Counted from the stretch's first letter, positions 1 through 8,887 are shown. The stretch is 64,000 bases of DNA from an uncultured Clostridia bacterium (GCA_944350115.1 CALVNZ010000003.1:1-64000); one strand, 5' to 3'. Numbers and translations: made by a program. Notes: a model not told the origin generated them from the letters alone.

Positions 1-334
<334 letters not shown>

Positions 335-421
335 GATTTAAGCATAAGTCTGTTATGTAGTTGTCAGAGTTCTTAAAACTCTTTAAGAGATAATTTCAGG
401 TTAACCTGTGATTATACCATA

Positions 422-539
422 TCTGGTGGCGATAGAGAGAAGGATCCACCTGTTCTCATTCCGAACACAGAAGTTAAGCTTCTCATCGTCGAAAATACTT
501 GGCTGGCGACGGCCCGGGAAGATAGAACACTGCCAGATA
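422..539 (+). rRNA. rrf: 5S ribosomal RNA
   Basis: A roughly 117-base sequence has the 5S core (CCGAACACAGAAGTTAAGC) and complementary ends (TCTGGTGGCGA at the start, TGCCAGATA at the end) that form helix I. It lies downstream of the 23S 3' end with only spacer between, and a terminator hairpin follows at once. Ends are accurate to a few bases. Confidence 0.95.
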
Positions 540-545
540 ATCATT

Positions 546-577
546 AAAGCGACCGCACGAGGTCGCTTTTTTGTTTT
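546..577 (+). terminator. Rho-independent terminator of the rRNA operon
   Basis: A perfect 9-bp stem (AAAGCGACC / GGTCGCTTT) with a 6-base loop runs into a T-rich tract directly after the 5S gene. Confidence 0.9.
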
Positions 578-655
578 TATCGATAATATTTTTTCGTGAA
601 AAGGTCTGTAAAGGTAATAAATTAGCAAAAATTTAAAAAATTTTTTAAATAGGTA

Positions 656-684
656 TTGAAATTCTTTGTAAAAGGTGGTATAAT
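656..684 (+). promoter_or_regulatory. sigma-A promoter for the surface protein at 706
   Basis: TTGAAA (656-661) and a consensus TATAAT (679-684) are separated by 17 bases. The predicted transcript starts near 691 and leads straight into the AGGAGG ribosome-binding site at 695-700. Confidence 0.8.
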
Positions 685-705
685 AAGCGTAATTAGGAGG
701 GTAGT

Positions 706-1869
706 ATGTCTACAAGATTTACAAAAATTTTAACATATTGCGTTTTAACTATGGCAATTATCGCTATTGTTGTTTGTTCTGCAATGTGCTTAACAAATGC
801 TGTTGGCGTTAAAATTAGCTTGGAAACCAAATATTTGTCAAAAACAACTGCAACTGAAAACGGACAAGAAATCGTTTTGAAAATCAACGGCGAAGAAACC
901 AATGAATTATATGTCAGACAAGATTCAGTTGTAACACTTACATTTGAAGCTCCTGGATATGCTTTGCAAGGGTGGTACAATGTGTCAGAAGCTGAATTGG
1001 CTGACGACATGGAACCAGTTGGAGAATCTTTCTCATATGAATTTACTGCAACAAAAGACACTAATTTTACGGCAGTTTTTGATGCAATAAAATATGTTGT
1101 AACTTATGAAGGCGTTGAAGGACTTGGAACAAGAACATATACTTATGGAGATGAAATAGAGAAAGTTGAAAATCCAGTTGTTTTAGAAGATGGATCTTTG
1201 GGAGTGTTCTTGGGCTGGAAAAACACAAGTGATGAATATGTTTCATCAATTGATGATTTGGATAGCGACAACGTCGTTCTTAATGCCAACATTAAACCAC
1301 TTTCTGATTATCAATTCAAATTTATTGCTGATGCAGGGACTTACGGAAAAGAAGATGGCGTAATTTATTATGATTCAATGGCTGGGGCTAATTTAGAATC
1401 AAGCGTTATTCCAACAAGAGATTTCTATGAACTTGATAAAATTATTTTAAACGGTCAAAGCTATTTCTTGACCGATAAAGATGCAATTAATTTAGTTCTT
1501 GCTCAAAATTATGTAAATGCCGATTCAACAAAAGAAATTTCAGTGACAGTTCAAACTGAATGGAAATTGGTTTTTGAAAACATTACAATTAATTATTCAT
1601 CAAAATTTGGCGATAATGGAACTTTTGAAATAACAAATGATGGTAAAGTTGATATAGAATCAATTGTATTGTCAGACGAGTTTGCATCAATAGATCCAGA
1701 TATTCAAGGCATTGAAATAACCTACAATGACGAAACATACTTGAAGACAAAAGAATATTATGAAGGACTTACGATTGCTGATTTGCTTGCTATTGAATCT
1801 TTTGGTATCACAGGTGAAGAAACAACACTTATCTTCGACATTGAATTTCTTTACAACCCAGGAGTTTAA
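706..1869 (+). CDS. Secreted or membrane-anchored surface protein with InlB-type repeats
   Basis: This 387-residue protein starts at an ATG six bases behind AGGAGG. Residues about 7-33 form one hydrophobic segment after a short basic N-terminus, so it is a signal peptide or membrane anchor. The rest is acidic, beta-rich and exported. Two stretches (LQGWYN near residue 88 and FLGWKN near 168) look like the GW core of InlB B-type/Listeria-Bacteroides repeats, common in Firmicutes surface proteins; this resemblance is an inference. No LPXTG motif or sortase tail is visible. It is a single-gene unit between the rRNA operon and tRNA-Val, with its own promoter and terminator. Function unknown; adhesion or envelope interaction is plausible. 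Confidence 0.7.
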   Translation: MSTRFTKILTYCVLTMAIIAIVVCSAMCLTNAVGVKISLETKYLSKTTATENGQEIVLKINGEETNELYVRQDSVVTLTFEAPGYALQGWYNVSEAELADDMEPVGESFSYEFTATKDTNFTAVFDAIKYVVTYEGVEGLGTRTYTYGDEIEKVENPVVLEDGSLGVFLGWKNTSDEYVSSIDDLDSDNVVLNANIKPLSDYQFKFIADAGTYGKEDGVIYYDSMAGANLESSVIPTRDFYELDKIILNGQSYFLTDKDAINLVLAQNYVNADSTKEISVTVQTEWKLVFENITINYSSKFGDNGTFEITNDGKVDIESIVLSDEFASIDPDIQGIEITYNDETYLKTKEYYEGLTIADLLAIESFGITGEETTLIFDIEFLYNPGV

Positions 1870-1880
1870 AAACTATAAAA

Positions 1881-1911
1881 AAATCTTGAGAACATCTCAA
1901 GATTTTTTTTG
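1881..1911 (+). terminator. Terminator of the surface-protein gene
   Basis: An 11-bp perfect stem (AAATCTTGAGA / TCTCAAGATTT) with loop ACA is followed by a run of T, 11 bases after the stop codon. Confidence 0.9.
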
Positions 1912-1931
1912 TGATTTTTTTTAAAAAATAG

Positions 1932-1960
1932 TTGACAAACTTTTGCGAGTTTGATATATT
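1932..1960 (+). promoter_or_regulatory. Promoter of tRNA-Val
   Basis: TTGACA (1932-1937), a 17-base spacer and an extended -10 TGATATATT (hexamer 1955-1960). The spacer carries TTTTGCGA, which recurs at the same place in the promoter at 28881; the two tRNA promoters are clearly alike. Confidence 0.85.
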
Positions 1961-1979
1961 TAATTTGCACCTTAAATTT

Positions 1980-2055
1980 GGGAGTTTAGCTCAGCTGGGA
2001 GAGCATCTGCCTTACAAGCAGAGGGTCATAGGTTCGAGCCCTATAACTCCCACCA
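1980..2055 (+). tRNA. tRNA-Val (anticodon TAC)
   Basis: Complete cloverleaf: acceptor GGGAGTT/AACTCCC, D arm GCTC/GAGC, anticodon stem TCTGC/GCAGA with loop CTTACAA (anticodon UAC), T arm around GGTTCGAGCC, discriminator A and an encoded CCA at 2053-2055. Confidence 0.97.
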
Positions 2056-2060
2056 GCATA

Positions 2061-2083
2061 AACACGGCGAAAGCCGTGTTTTT
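2061..2083 (+). terminator. Terminator behind tRNA-Val
   Basis: An 8-bp perfect stem (AACACGGC / GCCGTGTT) with a GAAA tetraloop is followed by a short T run. It begins five bases after the tRNA CCA and is also the first hairpin of the repeat array. Confidence 0.8.
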
Positions 2084-2117
2084 ACTTTCAGCAAAGCGCA
2101 GGAGCGCAATGCTGGTG
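2063..2117 (+). repeat. 55-bp direct repeat, left copy
   Basis: From CACGGCGAAAGCCGTG to GCTGGTG this stretch is identical to 2501-2555. It holds the GAAA-loop terminator hairpin and a second hairpin CAGCA..GCGC-AGGA-GCGC..TGCTG. The two copies bracket the tandem array. Confidence 0.85.
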
Positions 2118-2225
2118 GGAGATATATCGCTATCAAGGTTCACCCTTGCAAGCAAGTTCACCTTGCTAGATATAACTCCATTTAAATATGAGTAAAAAAG
2201 CACGACGACAGTCGTGTTTTTTTTT
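2112..2225 (+). repeat. Structured tandem repeat, copy A
   Basis: First of three units of about 115 bp starting CTGGTGGGAGATATATCG. The ends of its core (GGAGATATATC / GATATAACTCC) are complementary, and inside are two further hairpins (CAAGG-TTCAC-CCTTG and GCAAG..CTTGC), giving a three-way, cloverleaf-like fold. An ATTTAAAT box follows, then a terminator-type hairpin (CACGAC-GACA-GTCGTG) with a long T run. No credible coding frame. Confidence 0.8.
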
Positions 2226-2261
2226 GTTTACTTTGTAAACAAACATGCCATACAGGCATGT

Positions 2262-2374
2262 CTGGTGGGAGATATATCGCGATCATGGTTCACCCTTGCA
2301 AGCAAGTTCGCCTTGCTAGATATAACTCCATTTAAATATGAGTAAAAACACACGACGGCAGTCGTGTTTTTTTG
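2262..2374 (+). repeat. Structured tandem repeat, copy B
   Basis: Second unit, 150 bp after copy A and nearly identical. The panhandle stem and the GCAAG/CTTGC hairpin are kept, while the CAAGG hairpin has one change (CATGG). The terminal hairpin is CACGAC-GGCA-GTCGTG plus T run. The spacer before it carries the perfect hairpins GTTTAC-TTT-GTAAAC and ACATGCC-ATACA-GGCATGT. Confidence 0.8.
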
Positions 2375-2409
2375 TTTACTTTGTAAACAAACATGCCATA
2401 CAGGCATGT

Positions 2410-2522
2410 CTGGTGGGAGATATATCGCTATCAAGGTTCACCCTTGCAAGCAAGTTCGCCTTTGATGCGATATAACTCCATTTAAATATGAGTAAAAACA
2501 CACGGCGAAAGCCGTGTTTTTA
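2410..2522 (+). repeat. Structured tandem repeat, copy C
   Basis: Third unit, 148 bp after copy B. Its right arm differs (CCTTTGATGCGATATAACTCC), but the outer stem is kept. The terminal hairpin is CACGGC-GAAA-GCCGTG, a paired A-T to G-C change relative to copies A and B. Confidence 0.78.
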
Positions 2523-2555
2523 CTTTCAGCAAAGCGCAGGAGCGCAATGCTGGTG
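2501..2555 (+). repeat. 55-bp direct repeat, right copy
   Basis: Identical to 2063-2117 and closing the array. Bases 2556-2680 beyond it are plain AT-rich sequence apart from the promoter-like element at 2621 and the small inverted repeat GGAGT..ACTCC at 2653-2668. Confidence 0.85.
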
Positions 2556-2620
2556 AAAAAAATGTATAAAATATTTTAAAATCGCTGTAATTTTTTTAGT
2601 TTTTGTTGTTTTAAAAATTA

Positions 2621-2647
2621 ACAATTGTCATTTTTTTATCATACTAT
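2621..2647 (+). promoter_or_regulatory. Possible mother-cell (sigma-K/sigma-E-like) promoter of the collagen-like gene
   Basis: AC at 2621-2622 lies 17 bases before CATACTAT (2640-2647), fitting the sigma-K pattern AC-N16/17-CATAnnnT and close to the sigma-E -10 CATACAnT. No good sigma-A promoter is seen in the same 125 bases. An exosporium-type gene is expected to be expressed in the mother cell. The match is by eye, in AT-rich DNA. Confidence 0.45.
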
Positions 2648-2660
2648 GCAATGGAGTTAA

Positions 2661-3881
<1,221 letters not shown>

Positions 3882-3890
3882 CCCGCAAAA

Positions 3891-3918
3891 CAAAACGAGG
3901 CAAAAGCCTCGTTTTTTT
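3891..3918 (+). terminator. Terminator of the collagen-like gene
   Basis: AAAACGAGGC-AAAA-GCCTCGTTTT, a 10-bp perfect stem, followed by T residues, 10 bases after the stop codon. Confidence 0.92.
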
Positions 3919-3967
3919 ATGCACGCTTATTTATAATTTGGAATATATAAGGGTTAGGGGGAATTTT

Positions 3968-4474
3968 ATGCCAATTTGTAATGATAATTTTAATGGTTGT
4001 TACACAGGTCCTTATTATCCGCGACCAATTTTTAACTGTTGTAGTGCAGAATCCTGTGGAGGCGGAAACAATGTGCAAAATCCAAGTCGTTCTGCGCAAT
4101 GGGGTATGGCTTCTGTTCAAAACGTTGCGGTGGAAGAAGGTGAAAGTGTGCCTATTGTTTTGGTTGGAAGTGAAGGGACTTCTGTTAAACAAGATAATGC
4201 CGGTGAAATTGTTTTAACTGCGGGAAATTATTTGGTTTCCTATTCGATTTCAGCAAGTTCGCAGACGAATCCAATAAAATTTGTTTTACGGGTAAACGGG
4301 CAAGATTTGCCTTATTCAGTTTCCTATGCAACAGGTAATAATGAAATTCAATCCTTTGGAAATTCCTTTATAATAAGCGTGTCGGGAAACACGGTTTTGT
4401 CTTTAATGAATCAAACAAATGGTAATGTCGCAATAAACAACGCAAATGTTGTGTTGACAAAACTTTTAAATTAA
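3968..4474 (+). CDS. Cys-rich spore-surface-type protein with BclA-C-like domain, no collagen
   Basis: A 168-residue protein with a Cys-rich head (CNDNFNGC, NCCSAESC, residues 4-35), then a beta-rich domain from about residue 45. That domain resembles the C-terminal domain of the preceding collagen-like protein (…AGNYLVSYSISAS…, …VVLTKL at the end versus …VIKLSE). ATG 3968 is preferred over the upstream in-frame ATG 3938 because AGGGGGA lies seven bases before it. No signal peptide or membrane segment. Likely an exosporium or coat component that co-assembles with the collagen-like neighbour; this is inferred from adjacency and the shared domain. A separate promoter is not clear, and a terminator separates the genes. 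Confidence 0.75.
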   Translation: MPICNDNFNGCYTGPYYPRPIFNCCSAESCGGGNNVQNPSRSAQWGMASVQNVAVEEGESVPIVLVGSEGTSVKQDNAGEIVLTAGNYLVSYSISASSQTNPIKFVLRVNGQDLPYSVSYATGNNEIQSFGNSFIISVSGNTVLSLMNQTNGNVAINNANVVLTKLLN

Positions 4475-4487
4475 CCTTAAAATTCCT

Positions 4488-4516
4488 TTTCTTTTTTATT
4501 GCAAGTGCGGTATAAT
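4488..4516 (+). promoter_or_regulatory. Promoter of yqzL-recO
   Basis: A perfect TATAAT (4511-4516) with a poor -35 (TTTCTT, 4488-4493) at 17 bases. The transcript would begin near 4523, just before an imperfect hairpin (AGAGAG-AACC paired with GGTT-CTCTCT, 4526-4560) in the 5' leader. Confidence 0.5.
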
Positions 4517-4630
4517 ATGAATGTAAGAGAGCAACCTAAATTTGATCATGGTTCTCTCTTGCGTAGAATTCGCTTGTCAAGGAGGGAGCGGTGTTGCGTT
4601 AAAAGTTTTTTACATAAAAGGAGGCGTAAG

Positions 4631-4786
4631 ATGAAATATAATGATTTTGCAAGTGATTTTCAACGAGCATATTGGGAGCTTTTTCAAGCTTCGGGAGACC
4701 CGCGTTTCATAAGCCTTTTTTTGATGGAAGAAGCTGATCGTGAACTTAAACGACCTAAATTGATGGAGAAAGAACTGGGAAGATAA
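4631..4786 (+). CDS. yqzL: YqzL-like small protein
   Basis: This 51-residue protein starts at ATG 4631, which has AAAGGAGG six bases before it; earlier in-frame codons lack a ribosome-binding site. The core AYWELFQASGDPRFISLFLM matches the W-x-x-F-x-x-(T/S)-G-x-x-x-x-(Y/F)-L-L pattern of YqzL, a 40-50-residue protein encoded directly upstream of recO in Bacillus and many Clostridia. It ends one base before the recO start codon. Molecular function is unknown in the family. Identification rests on the motif, the size and the position. Confidence 0.75.
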   Translation: MKYNDFASDFQRAYWELFQASGDPRFISLFLMEEADRELKRPKLMEKELGR

Positions 4787-5503
4787 ATGGCTAAAACAAA
4801 AGTTAAAGCATTAGTTATTGATAGTAAAGACAGCAAAGAAAAGGACAAGCTTGTCACTCTCTTTTCATTAGAGGAGGGCAAGCTTTTTGTTTATTTTAGG
4901 GGGGTTAAATCTGAAAAAGCGAAGTTAAAAGCAGCCAAAGAAATTTTCACTTTTGGTGAATTTGTCATTGAAGAAGGCAAAAGTGGAAATATAGTCACAG
5001 AAGTGGAAATCATAGATTCGTTTTTGCCGTTGAGAAATAACATTGACAAATTTTTCGAAGCTTGCTCTGTTTTAGATATTGTAAAAAAACTTACAAAAAA
5101 CGAACCAAACACATCTCTTTTTATTGAAATTATTAAAGCGTTAAAAGCGCTTGCGTATGACGAAGCACCACAAAATTATTCGTTAGTAAAATTTTTAATA
5201 TCAATTTTCAATTTTTCAGGTTATGCTTTAAACTTTGAAGAATGTGCTGGGTGCAAGGCAAAACTTACAGGAAAGAAGTTTTTTAATTTTGAATATGGAG
5301 AGTTTGTTTGTGCTAATTGTAAAAATTTGACATCTCTTGAAGTTGCCCCAGCCACAATCAGTGCTTTAAAATTATTAAAGTCAACACCTTATGAAAAACT
5401 CAATTCACTTAAATTAGGCGGAAGCGGAGAATTAAAAGCCTTAAACCTTTTAAGCCAAAATTTTGAGTGGAGATTTGGAAGCAAGTTTTTTACAAAAATT
5501 TAA
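4787..5503 (+). CDS. recO: DNA repair protein RecO
   Basis: 238 residues, the usual size. RecO helps load RecA on SSB-coated single-stranded DNA in the RecFOR pathway. The N-terminal third is the OB-fold (KALVIDSKDSKEKDKLVTLF at the start), followed by the helical domain with a zinc module: Cys153-x2-Cys156 and Cys175-x2-Cys178. It starts immediately after the yqzL stop codon (TAA ATG), so the two are translationally coupled. No terminator is obvious behind it; the next promoter is at 5603. Confidence 0.93.
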   Translation: MAKTKVKALVIDSKDSKEKDKLVTLFSLEEGKLFVYFRGVKSEKAKLKAAKEIFTFGEFVIEEGKSGNIVTEVEIIDSFLPLRNNIDKFFEACSVLDIVKKLTKNEPNTSLFIEIIKALKALAYDEAPQNYSLVKFLISIFNFSGYALNFEECAGCKAKLTGKKFFNFEYGEFVCANCKNLTSLEVAPATISALKLLKSTPYEKLNSLKLGGSGELKALNLLSQNFEWRFGSKFFTKI

Positions 5504-5602
5504 AAATTTTTATTTTGTAAATTTTGATATTTACAAACTAATTACTCATTAAATTAGATATTAAAATCAAGTATATTTTTTATAAAAATCTTTGAAAAAC
5601 AC

Positions 5603-5631
5603 TTGACTTATCTTTTGCCTTTGTTTATAAT
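5603..5631 (+). promoter_or_regulatory. Promoter of the S10-spc-alpha cluster
   Basis: TTGACT (5603-5608), a 17-base spacer and TATAAT (5626-5631). Predicted start near 5638, about 218 bases before rpsJ. It probably drives the whole cluster to rplQ, since no terminator is visible until 21517. Confidence 0.85.
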
Positions 5632-5637
5632 AACTAT

Positions 5638-5855
5638 GCTGTGAAATATGGGTTGATTCCCAAGGTTACTTTGGTTACTGGCAATCAAAGAGAACTTGGG
5701 CGGACAAGTTCGCGGCAGCGACTGCGAGCGGATCATCATAAATCACATTTTTTATTGCCTCACAGCATGAAACACACGGACTCGTGTACGATGTTCGCAA
5801 CTTTCAAGGCAAGTGATGGTTTTGATGGTTTTAGCCAAGACAGGAGGATTAAAAA
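5638..5855 (+). promoter_or_regulatory. Structured 5' leader of the S10 operon
   Basis: The 218-base untranslated leader holds several stems: GAACTTG-GGCGGA-CAAGTTC (5692-5711), GCAG-CGA-CTGC (5715-5725), ACACG-GACT-CGTGT (5774-5787), and TTGCCT (5755-5760) pairing with AGGCAA (5807-5812) as a closing stem. Long structured leaders before rpsJ are known sites of ribosomal-protein autoregulation (L4 in gamma-proteobacteria; L4-type leaders have been proposed in Firmicutes). Whether this is an L4 leader cannot be told by eye. The rest of the 352-base gap (5504-5602) is AT-rich with nothing else visible. Confidence 0.6.
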
Positions 5856-6164
5856 ATGGCATCAAAAAAAATTAGAATTAAGCTTAAAGCCTTTGAGCAC
5901 TCGCTTATTGATGAGGCATGCAAAAGAATCATTTTGGCTGCTGAAAAAAACGGTGCAAAAGTGGCTGGGCCAATTCCACTTCCAACTGACAGGGAAGTGA
6001 TCACTGTTATTCGTTCACCACATAAACACAAGGATAGTCGTGAACAATTCGAGTCAAAGACTCACAAAAGAATTATTGATATTATCAGTCCATCAACTAA
6101 GGTCGTTGACGCTATGATGAAGCTTGACCTTCCAGCTGGGGTGGACATCCAAATTAAACTGTAA
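5856..6164 (+). CDS. rpsJ: 30S ribosomal protein S10
   Basis: 102 residues, family length. The head-domain protein S10 (also the antitermination factor NusE). Typical features: start [15 protein letters not shown], the loop [27 protein letters not shown] (read in part) and the end [22 protein letters not shown] follows AGGAGG by eight bases. First gene of the S10 cluster, behind the long leader. Confidence 0.98.
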   Translation: MASKKIRIKLKAFEHSLIDEACKRIILAAEKNGAKVAGPIPLPTDREVITVIRSPHKHKDSREQFESKTHKRIIDIISPSTKVVDAMMKLDLPAGVDIQIKL

Positions 6165-6175
6165 GGAGGCACTTC

Positions 6176-6808
6176 GTGAAAAAAGCAATTCTTGGAAAAA
6201 AACTTGGAATGACTCAAGTTTTTACACCTGAAGGTGTGGTTGTTCCTGTGACTGTGATTGAAGCTGGTCCTTGCAGTGTCGTTCAAATCAAGTCAAAGGA
6301 AAGAGATGGTTATGAAGCCGTTGTTGTGGCTTTTGGAAAACAAAAAGCATCACGTCTTTCAAAACCTAAACTTGGCGTGTTTACAAAAGCTAATGTTGAA
6401 CCTGCCAAAGTTTTAAGAGAGCTTAAACTTGACAATTCAAATGAATATCAAGTTGGGCAAGAACTTAATTGTTCTGTTTTTGCCGAAGGCGACAAAGTTG
6501 ACGCTGTTGGCACAACAAGAGGTCGTGGTTTCACTGGCGTTATTCAAAGATGGAACCAACACCGCTTAAAAATGACTCACGGAACAGGTCCTGTTCACAG
6601 AGAAGTTGGGTCTATGGGTGCAAACTCTACACCATCAAGAGTGTTTAAAAATAAACACATGCCAGGACAATATGGTTGTGAAAGAGTGACCATTCAAAAT
6701 CTTGAAATAGTCAAAGTCGACGCAGATAGAAATATCTTGCTTGTCAAGGGATGCGTTCCTGGACCTAAAGGTTCATTGGTGACCATTCGCGAGGCAAAGA
6801 AAGCATAA
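6176..6808 (+). CDS. rplC: 50S ribosomal protein L3
   Basis: 210 residues. An early-assembly protein near the peptidyl transferase centre. It begins ILGKKLGMTQVF and carries the conserved loop around GTGPVHREVGSMGANSTPSR. The start codon is GTG at 6176, six bases behind AAGGAGG; no ATG in the region fits better. Eleven bases follow rpsJ. Confidence 0.98.
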   Translation: MKKAILGKKLGMTQVFTPEGVVVPVTVIEAGPCSVVQIKSKERDGYEAVVVAFGKQKASRLSKPKLGVFTKANVEPAKVLRELKLDNSNEYQVGQELNCSVFAEGDKVDAVGTTRGRGFTGVIQRWNQHRLKMTHGTGPVHREVGSMGANSTPSRVFKNKHMPGQYGCERVTIQNLEIVKVDADRNILLVKGCVPGPKGSLVTIREAKKA

Positions 6809-6821
6809 GGAGCGAACAAAC

Positions 6822-7448
6822 ATGGCAAAAGTTAAAGTTTATGATATGACTGCGAAAGTGGTTGGCGAAATTGAACTTTCTGATGACCTTTTTGCCCTTC
6901 CTTACAATGAACCTCTTATTCATGAGGCTGTTGTAAACTATCAATCTAATCAAAGACAGGGCACAAAAAGCACATTGACCAGAAGTGAAGTTCGCGGACA
7001 TGCAGCTAAACCATGGAGACAAAAGAAAACCGGACGCGCTCGTCATGGTTCAACAAAATCTCCAGAATACACAGGCGGAGGAGTTGTTTTTGCTCCAAAA
7101 CCAAGAGATTTTTCCAAAAAGATGAACAAAACTGCAAAAAGACTTGCTCTTCTTACTGCTCTTTCCAAAAAATTGGAACTTGGCAATTTGATTGTTCTTA
7201 AAGATTTCGTCATCGAAAGTGGAAAAACTAAAGACGCAAACGCTTTCTTAAAAGCTTTCGGGCTTAATGGAAAAACAATTGTTGTGGGAAGTGCAAATTC
7301 AGCTGAAACTCTTAGAGCAACAGCCAACATTTCTTCTCTTGAAGCAATCAGCATTGACAGTCTTTCAACTTACAATGTTGTTGCCAACAAGAATGTTCTT
7401 CTTACAACATCCGCTATTAAGAAAATAGAGGAGGCTTACGCAGAATAA
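6822..7448 (+). CDS. rplD: 50S ribosomal protein L4
   Basis: 208 residues. L4 lines the exit tunnel and is a classical autoregulator of the S10 operon in enterobacteria. The extended loop GTKSTLTRSEVRG…KPWRQKKTGRARHGS (residues 47-75) is typical, followed by the Rossmann-like body. The stop codon overlaps the rplW start by one base (TAATG). Confidence 0.98.
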   Translation: MAKVKVYDMTAKVVGEIELSDDLFALPYNEPLIHEAVVNYQSNQRQGTKSTLTRSEVRGHAAKPWRQKKTGRARHGSTKSPEYTGGGVVFAPKPRDFSKKMNKTAKRLALLTALSKKLELGNLIVLKDFVIESGKTKDANAFLKAFGLNGKTIVVGSANSAETLRATANISSLEAISIDSLSTYNVVANKNVLLTTSAIKKIEEAYAE

Positions 7449-7750
7449 TGGAAGCATATGAAATTATTAAAAAACCGCTTTTAACTGAAAAAAGCTATAC
7501 AGGCATTCAAGCAAAAGTTTACACTTTTGTTGTTGACAAACGCGCAACAAAAATTGAAATCAAAAAGGCCGTTGAAAAAGCTTTTGGCGTTGAAGTGGCA
7601 AAAGTGAACACAGCCGTTGTCAAAGGACACGAAAAAACACAAAACACAAGATCAGGAAGGACTGTGGGAAGAACCAGCGATTATAAAAAAGCAATCGTGA
7701 CTCTCACTGAAAAATCAAAACCAATCGCCTTCTTTGAAAGCTTGTCATAA
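7448..7750 (+). CDS. rplW: 50S ribosomal protein L23
   Basis: 100 residues. L23 sits at the tunnel exit and docks trigger factor and SRP. It starts [15 protein letters not shown] and has the [20 protein letters not shown] core. The start overlaps the rplD stop by one base, indicating translational coupling. Confidence 0.97.
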   Translation: MEAYEIIKKPLLTEKSYTGIQAKVYTFVVDKRATKIEIKKAVEKAFGVEVAKVNTAVVKGHEKTQNTRSGRTVGRTSDYKKAIVTLTEKSKPIAFFESLS

Positions 7751-7764
7751 AGGAGGAGAGAAAA

Positions 7765-8592
7765 ATGGCTATTAGAAAAGCGAAACCTACATCAGCGGGC
7801 AGAAGATTTTACTCAGTTGCCACTTTTGATGAAGTGACTAAAAAAACGCCTGAAAAAGCTCTTCTCGATGTTAAAAAGAAACACGCGGGCAAAAACGCGC
7901 AAGGCAGGATCACTGTTCGTCACCAAGGTGGTGGAAACAGACAAAAATATAGAATTATCGATTTCAAAAGAAATAAAGATAACATTCCTGCAAAAGTTGT
8001 TGGAATCGAATACGATCCAAACAGAACAGCCTATATTGCATTAGTTAGCTATGCTGATGGCGAAAAAAGATATATTATTGCACCTGTTGGACTTAAACCT
8101 GGCGACGAAATTATGAGTGGTGAAAATGTTGAAATCAAAATTGGAAACGCGCTTCCAATTTCAGCAATTCCTGTAGGTAGCCAAATTCATAACATCGAAC
8201 TTCAACCTAAGAAAGGTGGGCAAATTGCTAGAAGTGCTGGAAGCACAGTTCAACTTATGGCAAAAGAAGGGAAATACGCAACATTAAAAATGCCTAGCGG
8301 AGAAATGAGAAAAGTTCTCGTTACTTGCAGAGCTACAATCGGAACAGTTGGCAACTTGGATCATGAACTTGTTTCTCTTGGAAAAGCTGGAAGAAAACGT
8401 CATATGGGCGTTCGTCCAACAGTTCGTGGTGTTGCTATGAACCCTAACGATCACCCACACGGTGGTGGTGAAGGAAAGAGCCCAGTCGGCATGAAGTCGC
8501 CTATGACTCCATGGGGCAAACCTGCACTTGGTCTTAAAACTAGAAAAAGAAAAAATTCTTCTAACCGCTTGATGGTTAAGAGAGTAAATTAG
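7765..8592 (+). CDS. rplB: 50S ribosomal protein L2
   Basis: 275 residues. A core protein near the peptidyl transferase centre. Conserved landmarks: [20 protein letters not shown], the SH3-like middle domain, and the C-terminal [21 protein letters not shown] with the His implicated in activity. Preceded by AAAGGAGGAG. Confidence 0.98.
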   Translation: MAIRKAKPTSAGRRFYSVATFDEVTKKTPEKALLDVKKKHAGKNAQGRITVRHQGGGNRQKYRIIDFKRNKDNIPAKVVGIEYDPNRTAYIALVSYADGEKRYIIAPVGLKPGDEIMSGENVEIKIGNALPISAIPVGSQIHNIELQPKKGGQIARSAGSTVQLMAKEGKYATLKMPSGEMRKVLVTCRATIGTVGNLDHELVSLGKAGRKRHMGVRPTVRGVAMNPNDHPHGGGEGKSPVGMKSPMTPWGKPALGLKTRKRKNSSNRLMVKRVN

Positions 8593-8602
8593 GAGAAAAG
8601 TC

Positions 8603-8887
8603 ATGCAGAAAGAAATTAAAAAACCTTATGTTCACCCATCTCTTATCAAAAAGGTTAAAGAAATGAGTGAGTCAGGAGTTAAAAAACCAATCAAAACTTG
8701 GTCTCGTTCTTCAACAATTTACCCAGATTTTGTTGGTTTCACATTTGCAGTTCATAATGGCAAAAAACACATCCCGGTTTATTGCACAGCTGACATGGTT
8801 GGACATAAACTTGGTGAGTTTGCTCCTACTAGAACTTATAAAGGCCATGCAAATAAAAAAGCAGCTAAAGCTGCTGGCAAAAAGTAA
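8603..8887 (+). CDS. rpsS: 30S ribosomal protein S19
   Basis: 94 residues. A head protein in the bridge to the A-site region. It has the family core [24 protein letters not shown] and [16 protein letters not shown], with a basic tail. Ten bases separate it from rplB, with a GGAGAA ribosome-binding site. Confidence 0.97.
   Translation: MQKEIKKPYVHPSLIKKVKEMSESGVKKPIKTWSRSSTIYPDFVGFTFAVHNGKKHIPVYCTADMVGHKLGEFAPTRTYKGHANKKAAKAAGKK

Noticed and set aside
2012-2434. Minus-strand reading frames through tRNA-Val and the repeats
   Set aside because: They translate tRNA and palindromic repeat DNA, repeat the same peptide in each unit and have no ribosome-binding site.
2056-2555. CRISPR array
   Set aside because: Units are 148-150 bp, mostly repeat with little unique spacer, and there are no cas genes; the internal hairpins and T runs fit terminators and folded RNA instead.
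5641-6000. A 119-codon frame in the S10 leader running into rpsJ
   Set aside because: It starts with GTG at the transcript start without a ribosome-binding site, covers structured leader, and overlaps rpsJ in another phase.
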